Below are positions 9,573 to 17,951 of a stretch of 32,512 nt of DNA, one piece after another. The number at the start of each line of letters is the position of its first letter. Positions within the stretch are counted from its first letter, which is position 1. The position numbers and the translations under genes are program-made. The stretch is taken from NCBI GenBank assembly GCA_030531025.1, contig JAUMTV010000017.1:1-32512 (forward strand). The letters are read 5' to 3'. Source of the DNA: Turicibacter sp. GTDB taxonomy: Bacteria; Bacillota; Bacilli; MOL361; Turicibacteraceae. The notes below the pieces were generated by a model. It did not search any database. It was not told the origin of the DNA and was given only the letters and a program-made list of their open reading frames with translations.

Positions 9573-9877
9573 AAAAAACCCGACACTTTATAAATATCCA
9601 TGAAAGTCGTAGCAAAAAACTCTAACTGCGAACCACCTTCATCTAAATACTGGTCAAACAAGTCGTCAACATCAGAACGTTTAATATTTGAGTTCCAATC
9701 TTTCATTGCGCCATGAAGAATCGTTAACATAATGCTTAATGGTGGCATTCCATCTGTGCCAAATACAGCAACTAAGCTTCGTCCTAGTTTTTCTTCTAGC
9801 TGAGATACTGTGGCTGTTTTTAACTTTAATTTATACTCAATTCCATTTACTTCCCAAATTGCAAAAGGTTTTTTCAT
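9512..9877 (-). CDS. Tail assembly chaperone, gpG-like
   Basis: A 121-residue protein starting MKKPFAIWEVNGIEYKL, a form typical of Firmicutes tail assembly chaperones (DUF6096-like). It would bind the tape measure protein and recruit tail tube subunits, and it does not remain in the virion. It lies between the tail tube and tape measure genes. The last 19 codons overlap the downstream reading frame, and the slippery TTTTTTC lies at 9578-9572, so a fraction of ribosomes should make the longer fusion. Confidence 0.85.
   Translation of the reverse strand: MKKPFAIWEVNGIEYKLKLKTATVSQLEEKLGRSLVAVFGTDGMPPLSIMLTILHGAMKDWNSNIKRSDVDDLFDQYLDEGGSQLEFFATTFMDIYKVSGFFTAKQIQEMEINMEKVQEAL
9572..9581 (-). 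promoter_or_regulatory. Programmed -1 frameshift slippery site
   Basis: Read on the minus strand, the sequence is GGGTTTTTTC with chaperone codons TCG GGT TTT TTC. Both G_GGT_TTT and T_TTT_TTC fit the X_XXY_YYZ rule. The -1 frame is open from here into the gpT-like gene. I could not define a stimulatory pseudoknot. Confidence 0.8.
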
Positions 9878-9897
9878 GAATTATTCCTCCTATATTT

Positions 9898-10311
9898 TTA
9901 ATCTTCTGATGGATCAGCAACTGCAATCTCGCTTTGCAGCGCCATTTTTAACGTAAATTCCATGGCACCGTTGACCGCACCACTACCAATTTTCACACTA
10001 ACTTGAGCTCGCCAAGTAAATGTTGTTCCATCTGGAAAGGCCATTTGAAAATCAAGTGTTTTCCCCGCCTCTTGCGCCTTACGTAACACACGATAAGATG
10101 CTGTAGCACTTGAATTATCATATTTAAATTTAAAATCTAAATCTCCTGGATCACCAATTCCATATTCATACTGCTTAACAGTATCGTCTAAGCACGTATT
10201 TTCTACTTTTTCAGGTTCATCTCCGATTTCTGGCACTTCTTTTAATCCAGCTAATTTTGTATAGCTAGGACCTCCATCTTTATAACTTAAAGTAATTCCA
10301 TTAGCTAACAT
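9898..10311 (-). CDS. Major tail tube protein
   Basis: The 137-residue protein has the pattern of a phage tail tube protein: an ITLSYKDGG start, an acidic loop containing the VENTCLDD region, and a FTWRAQVSVKIGSGAVNGAMEF segment with the usual beta-strand layout. Many copies stack as hexameric rings to form the siphovirus tail tube. It sits after the tail terminator gene and before the chaperones, the conserved order. The ribosome site AAGGAGTGG is strong, as expected for an abundant protein. Confidence 0.85.
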   Translation of the reverse strand: MLANGITLSYKDGGPSYTKLAGLKEVPEIGDEPEKVENTCLDDTVKQYEYGIGDPGDLDFKFKYDNSSATASYRVLRKAQEAGKTLDFQMAFPDGTTFTWRAQVSVKIGSGAVNGAMEFTLKMALQSEIAVADPSED

Positions 10312-10324
10312 TTAAAACCACTCC

Positions 10325-10690
10325 TTATTGATAATAATTTTGATAAACTAATTCAGTTTCGTTATCGATAATACCTTCATAACGCATCACCTTATGTTTC
10401 AACTCGGATAAATCTGTTACGTCTTGACAAGCTGTACGCCTTAAACCTAGCTTAGACATTCGCTTATCCACCTCAATTGCTAACGTTGAAGTGCTCGCTG
10501 TATTAAAGATGTCAATCTTATAGCGTAGTTTAGATTTATCTTCTTTTCCATCCGTCCATTCATAAACTGAATTTTCTTCCTCAACATAAGCAATAGCCGG
10601 AAAGGTCTCCCAATCAGAAGGAAAGCCATCACTTACATTCTTACAAATATCTTTCAACGCTCCATACACTTGATCTTTGACGTTAATCAT
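10325..10690 (-). CDS. Tail terminator / tail completion protein
   Basis: A 121-residue protein with a short N-terminal helix, then FPAIAYVEEENS and LRYKIDIFNTASTSTLAIEVDKRM, a layout seen in tail terminator proteins (gpU/DUF806-like). Such proteins form a ring at the top of the tail that stops polymerisation and joins the head connector. The assignment rests mainly on its place between the HK97 gp10-like gene and the tail tube gene. Its start overlaps the upstream stop by four bases. Confidence 0.7.
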   Translation of the reverse strand: MINVKDQVYGALKDICKNVSDGFPSDWETFPAIAYVEEENSVYEWTDGKEDKSKLRYKIDIFNTASTSTLAIEVDKRMSKLGLRRTACQDVTDLSELKHKVMRYEGIIDNETELVYQNYYQ

Positions 10691-11157
10691 CTTCCTGCCT
10701 CCTCAATCACTTTTTTTAACTCATTCGCTATGTTATCTCTGACTTTTTCCTCATTATTCTTTAATGCTGGATATAAATAAGGTTTTGCTGGTTGTCCAGC
10801 AATATATCTCCACCCAACATCAGGAATCTTACCTAACCATTTCGTTTGCCTATACGATAAAGGACCTGGATATTTATTAGCAACCGGTGTTGTTTCTCCT
10901 ACTTTTCCAGTTCCAAACTCAACATAAGCAGCATATTCAGTATTCGTATGAACTGATGCAGTCACTTTATATTTAGACTTCCTCGTTGTAGTTCTGATGC
11001 TATTTTGTAGTTGACCTTTATCAGCTGGACATAAGTCTTTAGCTGCACCTTGGATAAATTCAGCCTGTTTTGCCATAATTGGAGCAAGAGTATCATTCAC
11101 ATCCATATCCATTCGTTTGAGTTTTCTTAGCAACTTATCAACATTTTGAACACTCAT
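10687..11157 (-). CDS. HK97 gp10-like head-tail joining protein
   Basis: The 156-residue protein shows the HK97-gp10 family pattern: an N-terminal helix, then DLCPADKGQLQNSI, then TNTEYAAYVEFGTG and AGQPAKPYLYPAL. The P-x-D-x-G-x-L-x-x-S-I and Y-A-x-x-V-E-F-G-T signatures are clear. It acts in the neck or in tail assembly. It overlaps both neighbours by four bases, so it is translationally coupled. Confidence 0.88.
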   Translation of the reverse strand: MSVQNVDKLLRKLKRMDMDVNDTLAPIMAKQAEFIQGAAKDLCPADKGQLQNSIRTTTRKSKYKVTASVHTNTEYAAYVEFGTGKVGETTPVANKYPGPLSYRQTKWLGKIPDVGWRYIAGQPAKPYLYPALKNNEEKVRDNIANELKKVIEEAGR

Positions 11158-11471
11158 ATCTTCATCAACTCAATAACTGAATGTGAGTATCGTTTAATGG
11201 ACACGACACGATAATCTGGCGGCTCTGTGGCTTTAACTTCTACACAAACGCCATCACCCTCTTTAATCGGAACAGGACCGTCATAAAGCATATTCATCAT
11301 GTAGTTTAATTTCTCCCCATAGAGTTCAGCCTGTAGCTTTCCGGTGGCCGGATAGATATTGGCTTGAATTAAGGTCGCTTGATCTTCGTATCCAGGGTAT
11401 TTACCGCCCTCGTTATCTTCGATAAGGCATTTGCGCTTTAAATAATACGCCTTTTTTCTGACGATTCTCAT
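11154..11471 (-). CDS. Head closure (stopper) protein
   Basis: A 105-residue protein in the usual place of the head-tail stopper (SPP1 gp16-like). It is rich in beta strands and includes LIQANIYPATGKLQAELYGE, a pattern seen in head closure proteins. The start ATG at 11471 has a GGCGGTGA ribosome site inside the previous gene, giving a 59-base overlap that looks real. Function is inferred from position. Confidence 0.72.
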   Translation of the reverse strand: MRIVRKKAYYLKRKCLIEDNEGGKYPGYEDQATLIQANIYPATGKLQAELYGEKLNYMMNMLYDGPVPIKEGDGVCVEVKATEPPDYRVVSIKRYSHSVIELMKI

Positions 11472-11781
11472 TAGCTATTTTCACCGCCTTTAATTGTCGA
11501 TTGCTATTAATAACCCTCAAGACACGAGGGGGATAGTTTTTATCATACGAGACACTAACTCCACCCTCACTTCTTGAAGTTTCACTAAACTGTTTATCTA
11601 CGTTGTAATCGTGATAAGCAACATCGACAACAATGCGATTTAGGGCATCATTTAATTGAGTTCGATTAGTTTCAGATAATAAAAAGGACTCTGCATCATC
11701 TAGATATTGCTCTAGAACAAAGTCCTTTGAATAATCCGAAATCTCTAATTTACTTTTTAACAATTCTAATTTGTCGGTCAC
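11413..11781 (-). CDS. Head-tail connector (gp6/gp15-like adaptor)
   Basis: The 122-residue protein is helical with the phage gp6-like adaptor pattern: LEQYLDDAESFLLSET, then NRIVVDVAYHDYNV and a SEGGVSVSYD turn. These proteins form a ring under the portal. It follows the major capsid gene, as expected. Its last 19 codons overlap the head closure gene in another frame. Confidence 0.82.
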   Translation of the reverse strand: MTDKLELLKSKLEISDYSKDFVLEQYLDDAESFLLSETNRTQLNDALNRIVVDVAYHDYNVDKQFSETSRSEGGVSVSYDKNYPPRVLRVINSNRQLKAVKIANENRQKKGVLFKAQMPYRR

Positions 11782-11793
11782 TTAATCACCTCG

Positions 11794-12681
11794 TTACGAC
11801 GGATCTTTTACAATAATTTGAATAGCATCAACTCGTTTGTTTAAGGTGAATACATCCTCAAAAGATTCTTCAAAATAAACATATTTACCTTGTGACATAG
11901 CACTTGGGGATTCTAATTGAGCAAATGAATAAGAGACGATCGGTAAAATAGATGAAGGGTGCACCAATAACATCTTAATATCTTTCGCTCCACCATCAGC
12001 TTTAAATCCATTAGTGAACGTATAGGCTGTCTTTAATAAATCTGTCGGAACAGAAGTAATCGTAACTCCTTCTAATCGTTCAACGTCACGCACAATCGTT
12101 TTCTGAGCGTTAGAACGAACGATAGCAATCGCTTTTGTGATTAAAGTTTTTGTAAATGTATCACAGTATAAAATACGCCCCGAATGCGGCACACGAGCTT
12201 CATCCATTGCATCCATCATTTCGTCAAACTTGTCTAAAATGTTTGATACTGTCAACTCATCGTCTAACGGAGTGATTTCTTTTTGTTCATTACGCAATTT
12301 GTAGATATTAGAGAACATATAAGCATCCATTTCTGGGAATTTCTCTTCTTCATTCATGACTTTCGTAATATTTGCAATAGATACAACTTGATTAGTTTCA
12401 TCAACATCTTTTGGATGTACTAATGTTTGCCATGTGCGATGATTTTTTAGCGTTTTAGTTTCCCATGCATTATCAAAATTTCGAGTAAATCCTCCGATAG
12501 TATCACGATCACCATTTGTACGCCCACCTACCGAAATCACTGGGATTTGAATAGTTTTAGCATCAATAACTTTATATTTTGTTGAATTTTCCGTATTCCA
12601 TAAAGCTCCCGAATATAAAACATAAGGATATGCTTGCGCTAATTCTTTTGCATATTGTTGTGCATAATTTAATGCTGCCAT
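11794..12681 (-). CDS. Major capsid protein
   Basis: This 295-residue protein lies directly after the scaffold gene and before the connector genes. It starts MAALNYAQQYAKELAQAYPY, followed by beta-strand-rich sequence (YKVIDAKTIQIPVISVGGRT) and a long helical P-domain-like part (NILDKFDEMMDAMDEARVPH). The closing FTLNKRVDAIQIIVKD is common in coat proteins of this type. An HK97 fold is inferred from family resemblance. No protease gene is present, so the head probably matures with a removable scaffold. Confidence 0.88.
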   Translation of the reverse strand: MAALNYAQQYAKELAQAYPYVLYSGALWNTENSTKYKVIDAKTIQIPVISVGGRTNGDRDTIGGFTRNFDNAWETKTLKNHRTWQTLVHPKDVDETNQVVSIANITKVMNEEEKFPEMDAYMFSNIYKLRNEQKEITPLDDELTVSNILDKFDEMMDAMDEARVPHSGRILYCDTFTKTLITKAIAIVRSNAQKTIVRDVERLEGVTITSVPTDLLKTAYTFTNGFKADGGAKDIKMLLVHPSSILPIVSYSFAQLESPSAMSQGKYVYFEESFEDVFTLNKRVDAIQIIVKDPS

Positions 12682-12702
12682 TTATAACTCCTACTTTCTT
12701 TA

Positions 12703-13260
12703 TTAATTTTTAGGTCGGACACCTGTGAATCCAAATCCAAACACAGTATTATCTCCGCCTTTTCCACCACTTTTAGGCGGTTGATTATTACCTCTTAACT
12801 TTTCGTTAACTGCTTTTTCAACTGATGATTGAAAAGCTTTCTCCACTGCATCAATAGAAGCTTTACATTGATCTGCATCTGTATAATTCAAAATCTCGGC
12901 TAACTCTTTAGGTAATCCTTTTTCAGCTAATGTCTCATAAGCAGTTGCTTTCAGTTCACGAGTCGTAATATCTCTTTCTCGTTGCTCTAAAGCTTTGAGT
13001 TGTTTGTCTCGCTCATAATCAGCTTTCTGCTTCTCATTCATGGCCGCCATTTTTTCAGCTTCCGTTTTCGCTTCTTCAAGTTTTGCTTGATGATCTGATT
13101 CCCACTTACCTTTAGCAGTTTCTAAAGCTTTGGCCACTCGCTTATCGAATTCTGATTGATATGTTTTATCTTTTAACAACTCATCAAACGTTTTAGGTTG
13201 CTGTTCTTGTCCAGGTTCATTTGCCCCTGTTTGAACATTATCATTAATCACTTCTGACAT
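12703..13260 (-). CDS. Phage scaffolding protein (DUF4355-type)
   Basis: A 185-residue, highly charged protein with a long coiled coil (residues ~50-110, rich in K, E, Q and A). A conserved DUF4355-like segment reads LAEKGLPKELAEILNYTDAD. A Gly-rich C-terminal tail ends TGVRPKN. DUF4355 proteins are encoded just before the capsid gene and act as internal scaffold during procapsid assembly. The AGGAGG ribosome site is good. Confidence 0.87.
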   Translation of the reverse strand: MSEVINDNVQTGANEPGQEQQPKTFDELLKDKTYQSEFDKRVAKALETAKGKWESDHQAKLEEAKTEAEKMAAMNEKQKADYERDKQLKALEQRERDITTRELKATAYETLAEKGLPKELAEILNYTDADQCKASIDAVEKAFQSSVEKAVNEKLRGNNQPPKSGGKGGDNTVFGFGFTGVRPKN

Positions 13261-13345
13261 TTAAATTCCTCCTTGCCCACCACATTGCTATTGCCCCATG
13301 ATGTTCAAATTGTTATTCTCAAGCCTTTTAGTGCCATGCTTAGGG

Positions 13346-13376
13346 CAAAATAAAAAGCTATCAGCAAATAGCTAAT
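13346..13376 (-). terminator. Possible internal terminator after the MuF gene
   Basis: On the minus strand AGCTAT-TTGCTG-ATAGCT forms a 6-bp hairpin directly followed by TTTTTATTTT. It sits in a 120-base gap between the MuF and scaffold genes. The stem is weak, so partial termination or RNA end protection that adjusts expression of the structural genes is more likely than a full stop. Confidence 0.5.
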
Positions 13377-13380
13377 AACC

Positions 13381-14424
13381 TTAATTAGATTCATTCATGA
13401 ACTGAGCTTCCCATTCATAATAACTCATGTTCGCCGGGATTAAATAAGTCTTCCCTGATTGCGGATCTCTTGCTCTACGTTGCATGGTAGCAAGCACTTC
13501 ATCATCAATTCCTATTCTAGTTGTACTCCGACACCAGGGATGAAGCGGAGGCAAGTTCTCACCAACAACAGCTTCACTAATTTTCACTCGCTTCCTATCC
13601 ATTTTCCGACAAGGTTTAGATGTTCTACTATCTAACGTAGCAACAAAGATATATTCTTCAATGTCGCACTCTTTATAAGCTTGTAACTCGGCTTGATTGC
13701 TAATATAGGTCATTTCTGTTCTAATTAATCGTTCAGCAGCAAAAACACCATCTTCACTCATTTCTTCTAACTCTATAGCTAATTTACGATAGCTTTTACC
13801 CGTCATCACTCCTTTAAGCAACACTTGCTCTAACTTCTTTGTCATGACTTGAGAATTACGCCAAACTCGGTCTGAATAGTGCATCCCACTCCAATTCGTT
13901 TTAAGAATCTCCTCAATAACCTCTGTAGGCATAGCAGCTATATTAAAGCCAATCCCAATGCCTTTCTGAATGTCAAAGCAATTGAGATAATATGCTTTGT
14001 TAATCGTATTCGTATAAAGCTTTTCACACTCTTTAAGCTCCACATCAGCCACAGTAGCTAGATTAAGATAGATACTTTCTTTTAATGCTTCTAGTCGAGT
14101 GATTCGAGCACTATAAGCCTGTGATTCAATATGAGCAATAATCTTTTGTTTAATCTCCTCATCTTCAATAGTGGGGAGGATTTTTTTATATTGCTCTATA
14201 AGCTCATTCTTAATTTTCTGATTCAGTAACTTTTTAGCTTCTGATTTAGTTAGGTCATTTCCCTTCATAAAATTACCTAACATACGTTCGATATCTCTGT
14301 TAATTTCTTTAATAGCTTCTTCATAAGCCTTGGATACTTTTAAAATCACTTGATTGCTATCTTTATGATAGGTTTCCATGCGTTTATTCGAGCGATTAGT
14401 CCAGTATGTATCTGACTTAGCCAT
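13381..14424 (-). CDS. Phage head morphogenesis (MuF/SPP1 gp7-like) protein
   Basis: About 347 residues. The N-terminal two-thirds is helical. The C-terminal part holds the Phage_Mu_F pattern: RLIRTEMTYISNQAELQAY, then ATLDSRTSKPCRKMD and PPLHPWCRSTTRIGI. Such minor head proteins bind the portal and affect DNA ejection. A TTG at 14442 could be a start, but the ATG at 14424 overlaps the end of the small membrane-protein gene as ATGGCTAA. That points to translational coupling, and I choose it. Confidence 0.87.
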   Translation of the reverse strand: MAKSDTYWTNRSNKRMETYHKDSNQVILKVSKAYEEAIKEINRDIERMLGNFMKGNDLTKSEAKKLLNQKIKNELIEQYKKILPTIEDEEIKQKIIAHIESQAYSARITRLEALKESIYLNLATVADVELKECEKLYTNTINKAYYLNCFDIQKGIGIGFNIAAMPTEVIEEILKTNWSGMHYSDRVWRNSQVMTKKLEQVLLKGVMTGKSYRKLAIELEEMSEDGVFAAERLIRTEMTYISNQAELQAYKECDIEEYIFVATLDSRTSKPCRKMDRKRVKISEAVVGENLPPLHPWCRSTTRIGIDDEVLATMQRRARDPQSGKTYLIPANMSYYEWEAQFMNESN

Positions 14425-14590
14425 AAATGTACTGATGCACAAAAAAGCTATTTAGTAAACTCACCACCAACAGTAGCAAACCACTTAACCTAGATGAGAC
14501 ATCGTTTCCTGCGATAGTTGCAAATACACCACTAAAAGATAAGAAAAAATTAATTATTAACATGATCCAAGCCATCACTATCATCTTCAT
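14417..14590 (-). CDS. Small two-helix membrane protein nested in the portal gene end
   Basis: This 57-residue ORF starts inside the last codons of the portal gene, just after AAGGAGG (ATG at 14590 or, with better spacing, 14584). It reads MKMIVMAWIMLIINFFLSF..., giving two hydrophobic segments (~5-24 and ~37-51) with a polar turn AGNDVSSR. It has overlapping frames at both ends: the portal stop lies inside it and the MuF start overlaps its stop. Its length, ribosome site and membrane pattern support a real gene. It could be an accessory lysis, ejection or exclusion protein. I know no homologue. Confidence 0.65.
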   Translation of the reverse strand: MKMIVMAWIMLIINFFLSFSGVFATIAGNDVSSRLSGLLLLVVSLLNSFFVHQYIYG

Positions 14591-15947
14591 TTTCCTCCTT
14601 AAAGTCATAAGATCCAAAAGCCTTTTGAGTTTCTTCAATAGATTTCTGACGTTCTTCCTCAAGTCGTTTACGTTCTTCTTCAATATCAATCTCAGAATCA
14701 AATCGTTGCACCCTTGTTTCCCAAGAGATGAATCCATCTGTTTCTTGAGCGATACGAGCTAACAGTTCATCATCAACTGGTAACGAACGTTTCATCGTAA
14801 TATCAATCGTTTTAACATCGATATTTTTTGCTCTAATGTTTTCAATGTTAGCCATCAGCTTCAAACGTTGGCGCAATCCCTTTTTAAAGTAGCGTTCTTT
14901 CGTTTTTCCCAATTGTTCAAAGCCTAAAAGCTTATACTTCATAGCAACTCCTGAGGCATTCCCAACAAAGTTCTCATCAGTTAAGCAAGGAACTTTACTA
15001 AATTCATGAATATCATCTTTTAATGACTTTTTAAGGATTTCAGTTTGTTGTTCATTCAATCCTTTCACAAGCCATTTAGCATCTCCACCTTCATCTAACT
15101 CGATGATTTTCATTTCCTTTAGCAAACGCGCAGTTTCTACCTTATCATCTTGATCATCACCTAATGAAGCACCAACTATAGCAAGTAAGGCATCGACCAT
15201 TTGCTCTTTATCGTTAACACGATCAGATTGAAGTATATTATAAGCGTCAATTAATGAAATAACACCTTCGAAGTCACCCTTTAGCTTCTTATTATTCTGA
15301 TATTCAATAACTGGTACAGCACCAAAATAATGCTCTTCCTCATCAATCAGTTTTGGCGATTTATCCTGTAGCGTTGTAAAAAAGTATCGAATAACTTTCA
15401 TCTCTGTATAGACGCATACATCGTAGCCCTTTAATGTGTCATGAATATCATATTTAGGTGAATAACTGACTGCAAACATTGGTTTATGCTTAACTGTATC
15501 ATCAACTACTAAAAAGGCGTTTAGTGGACTTAAAACCGCTAATTCCGGCGTAGGAACATCTTCATCATTCATATATAGTAATTCATACCCCACTCCACAA
15601 ATGCTACATTCTAAAGCTAATTCGTTATTATGAGAATCCTCATCGATTTCAACAAATATTTCATTCAACTCCGTAGCTTCATCGCCTGTGTAACTAATAG
15701 GCGAACCAAATACATAGCTAATAGCCATATCTGATATGTATTCTGCATGGTTGCAAACTAATCGGTTATTAGGTAATGCCCCACTAGATAAAGTTCGAGT
15801 TAAAATTTCATGTTGCCCATCATAATAATCATGAAGCTTTTCATAATCCCTTTGTAATGCTGAGTGATTTTCCAAGCATTTGACCAATAATTCAACTGGT
15901 ACACTTCCATCTTCATTTAATAAGTCACGATCTTTAATAATCGCCAT
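14550..15947 (-). CDS. Portal protein (SPP1 gp6-like)
   Basis: A 465-residue portal of the Phage_prot_Gp6/SPP1 type. Signs include the start YYDGQHEILTR near residue 42, then NRLVCNHAEYISDMAISYVFG, the GASLGD region, and FVGNASGVAMKYKLLGFEQLG in the C-terminal half. Twelve copies form the ring through which DNA enters the head. It lies between terL and MuF, as in SPP1 and PBSX. The acidic C-terminal tail (ENEDDSDGLDHVNN) overlaps the small membrane-protein gene. Confidence 0.93.
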   Translation of the reverse strand: MAIIKDRDLLNEDGSVPVELLVKCLENHSALQRDYEKLHDYYDGQHEILTRTLSSGALPNNRLVCNHAEYISDMAISYVFGSPISYTGDEATELNEIFVEIDEDSHNNELALECSICGVGYELLYMNDEDVPTPELAVLSPLNAFLVVDDTVKHKPMFAVSYSPKYDIHDTLKGYDVCVYTEMKVIRYFFTTLQDKSPKLIDEEEHYFGAVPVIEYQNNKKLKGDFEGVISLIDAYNILQSDRVNDKEQMVDALLAIVGASLGDDQDDKVETARLLKEMKIIELDEGGDAKWLVKGLNEQQTEILKKSLKDDIHEFSKVPCLTDENFVGNASGVAMKYKLLGFEQLGKTKERYFKKGLRQRLKLMANIENIRAKNIDVKTIDITMKRSLPVDDELLARIAQETDGFISWETRVQRFDSEIDIEEERKRLEEERQKSIEETQKAFGSYDFKEENEDDSDGLDHVNN

Positions 15948-15958
15948 AATCTCACCTC

Positions 15959-17188
15959 CTACCTTAATCCAATTTTGGATTTACTCTTAACTTTAACTTT
16001 TGATTTAACACCCTCTGAATAAATGGCATACCTAACGGCATCTAGAACATCATCGTAAAGCTTAATTGGTTCGCCTGTCTTAGCATTCCAAACATACATA
16101 TAAATCTCTTGTTTGAACCTCGAAACAGCTGATTCCAAAATAAAAAGCCTATTTGTTTTAAATAGACTTGCTACTGATTCAATTCCACTTAGCACACTCT
16201 TATCAGCATTTTTAGCGTTTAAGTTATTATTCTTAAACTTCTTAACGTATTCTGGCCGCGCTGTATCGCAGTAAAAAGAAATATTTCCATACTCTTCTTT
16301 TACCCTTTTAGCTTCATTTATCCAAAAATCAATTTCTTCATGCTGTCTTGAAACTTCTTTGACAAGATAGTGATCACCTTTATCATCAATCCCTATAACC
16401 ACTAACGCTCCAAAGTGCTCATAACCCCAGTCCATGCCACCGATAAACTTAACAAAGTTAACACCCTCAATAGACTTAACATAATGCACATCACGATTAA
16501 AATCCTTATAGACTGCACCCTCTGCTGTCACCCAAAGACCTAAGATGTCTCTATCATAAAACATTCCACTTGGAGTTGAGTTCTTAATGTTCTCACGATA
16601 ACGTTCCGTTAAAAATGTGTTGTCATCCAACTCATAGCGATACTCTTGGACAGTTCTCCCATCTGCCTTATCGATGAAATCAACTTTTAGCCAATGTTCT
16701 GGATTATCAGGGTTAGTATCTATTAATAGCCTTGCACCTTCACCAGAACAACGAGACTTAATTTCGTTAAAAACTTCTCGATTTGCGATAGTTCCCTCAT
16801 TGATATACGCTCCAAAAGCCGTCATACCACGAATACGACCTAAATCATTAATCTTACTATGACCAAAGCAGCACACTTGAACACCAAATAGCATGAAACG
16901 ATTATGCTTATCAAAATTAAATTCGATGTCATACTTATTTGTTAGCTCATTCAAAACATTACGTTGCAAAGCTCCTAGATCAGCACCCGCCAAAATATAT
17001 TGAGGTTTTTTGATATTTAAACGATTTGCTATTTTTCTCACTCGCTTCAATTCAAATAAGAATAAATCATTATTAAGAATCGTTTTACCTGTACGCTTAG
17101 CTCCATGATTAATTAACATGAAATAATCGTTATTTAGCGCGAACTTCAATACCTCTTGTTGCTTTGAATGATAAAGATTACTAATCAT
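15959..17188 (-). CDS. Terminase large subunit
   Basis: The 409-residue packaging motor has an ATPase with Walker A GAKRTGKT (residues 29-36) and a Walker B-like AYINE (E131). The C-terminal nuclease has its first acidic residue at D253 in GGMDWGYEH. It resembles PBSX XtmB/SPP1 gp2 (Terminase_3). It hydrolyses ATP to pump DNA through the portal and cuts concatemers. Its start overlaps the end of terS by eight bases. Confidence 0.95.
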   Translation of the reverse strand: MISNLYHSKQQEVLKFALNNDYFMLINHGAKRTGKTILNNDLFLFELKRVRKIANRLNIKKPQYILAGADLGALQRNVLNELTNKYDIEFNFDKHNRFMLFGVQVCCFGHSKINDLGRIRGMTAFGAYINEGTIANREVFNEIKSRCSGEGARLLIDTNPDNPEHWLKVDFIDKADGRTVQEYRYELDDNTFLTERYRENIKNSTPSGMFYDRDILGLWVTAEGAVYKDFNRDVHYVKSIEGVNFVKFIGGMDWGYEHFGALVVIGIDDKGDHYLVKEVSRQHEEIDFWINEAKRVKEEYGNISFYCDTARPEYVKKFKNNNLNAKNADKSVLSGIESVASLFKTNRLFILESAVSRFKQEIYMYVWNAKTGEPIKLYDDVLDAVRYAIYSEGVKSKVKVKSKSKIGLR

Positions 17189-17846
17189 CTTTAAGCACTC
17201 CTTGTAGCTGTTCTAAATATTGATCCAGTTTATCTTCTTTCGTCTCACTTTCACTCTCAAGCAGCTTATAGTATTTAGTTAAAAAATCCAATGCCTTTAG
17301 CTTATCAGTTGTTCTTACTTCTGTTCCATCTAGAATTTCTTCATCTGCAAAAGCAATCTCTTGATATTTTCGAACGACATCACCAGCATCCATAAAATCA
17401 GTGTGCATACGTATTTTTTTCAATTGAAGAATTTCTTCTCTTATACTAGGTTTTACTAGGTTCTTGAACCCTTCAACGTTTGCCACCTCATAGCTGCAAT
17501 TATATGCCTTTTGATAGGAGCGAGTAGCGTTATACGTCTTGATATAATACAAACAAAAAAGCCTTTGCTTCTCGGTCAAATCATCATTCTCGATGACCTC
17601 TTCAACTTCTTTTGCAATCGGCTCTTTTTTCTTATTACTGCGTTTCTTTTCTTTCGGAGTACTCCGTTCAACTTTTTGGAGTACTCCATTTAATTTAGAG
17701 TTCCATTTATCCTTCACTTTCCAACCGGATACAGTCTTTTCAGATATACCAAGAATATTAGCAATCTCTCTATTCTGTATCTTTCCGTTGGATTCTTTAT
17801 ATAACTCAAAAGCTTTATCTCTATTTGGACTTCTCTCTCTAGCCAT
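17181..17846 (-). CDS. Terminase small subunit (PBSX XtmA/phBC6A51-like)
   Basis: About 221 residues. An N-terminal HTH (~20-50, NREIANILGISEKTVSGWKV) would bind the packaging site. A Lys-rich linker follows, then a terminase_2-type segment (LTEKQRLFCLYYIKTYNATRSYQKAY). The C-terminus is helical and acidic and probably docks terL. A TTG at 17864 is in frame, but AAGGTGG lies at good distance from the ATG at 17846, which I choose. An intrinsic terminator lies just upstream, so transcription from the late promoter must read through it. Confidence 0.9.
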   Translation of the reverse strand: MARERSPNRDKAFELYKESNGKIQNREIANILGISEKTVSGWKVKDKWNSKLNGVLQKVERSTPKEKKRSNKKKEPIAKEVEEVIENDDLTEKQRLFCLYYIKTYNATRSYQKAYNCSYEVANVEGFKNLVKPSIREEILQLKKIRMHTDFMDAGDVVRKYQEIAFADEEILDGTEVRTTDKLKALDFLTKYYKLLESESETKEDKLDQYLEQLQGVLKDD

Positions 17847-17867
17847 CTCGCCACCACCTTTCAAACA

Positions 17868-17898
17868 TAATAAAACGCCACCAGGGATGTTGGTGACG
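17868..17898 (-). terminator. Intrinsic terminator directly upstream of terS
   Basis: On the minus strand CGTCACCA-ACATCCC-TGGTGGCG makes an 8-bp stem with one T-G pair, followed by TTTTATTATG. The wobble pair forms only in minus-strand RNA. It lies ~22 bases before the terS start and after the tRNA leader, so it separates the leader from the structural genes. Read-through or antitermination is expected. Confidence 0.7.
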
Positions 17899-17951
17899 TA
17901 TGGGGAAGATTATGAGTAAAGAACAGAGTCTTAAAACAAATTAGGGTAACG

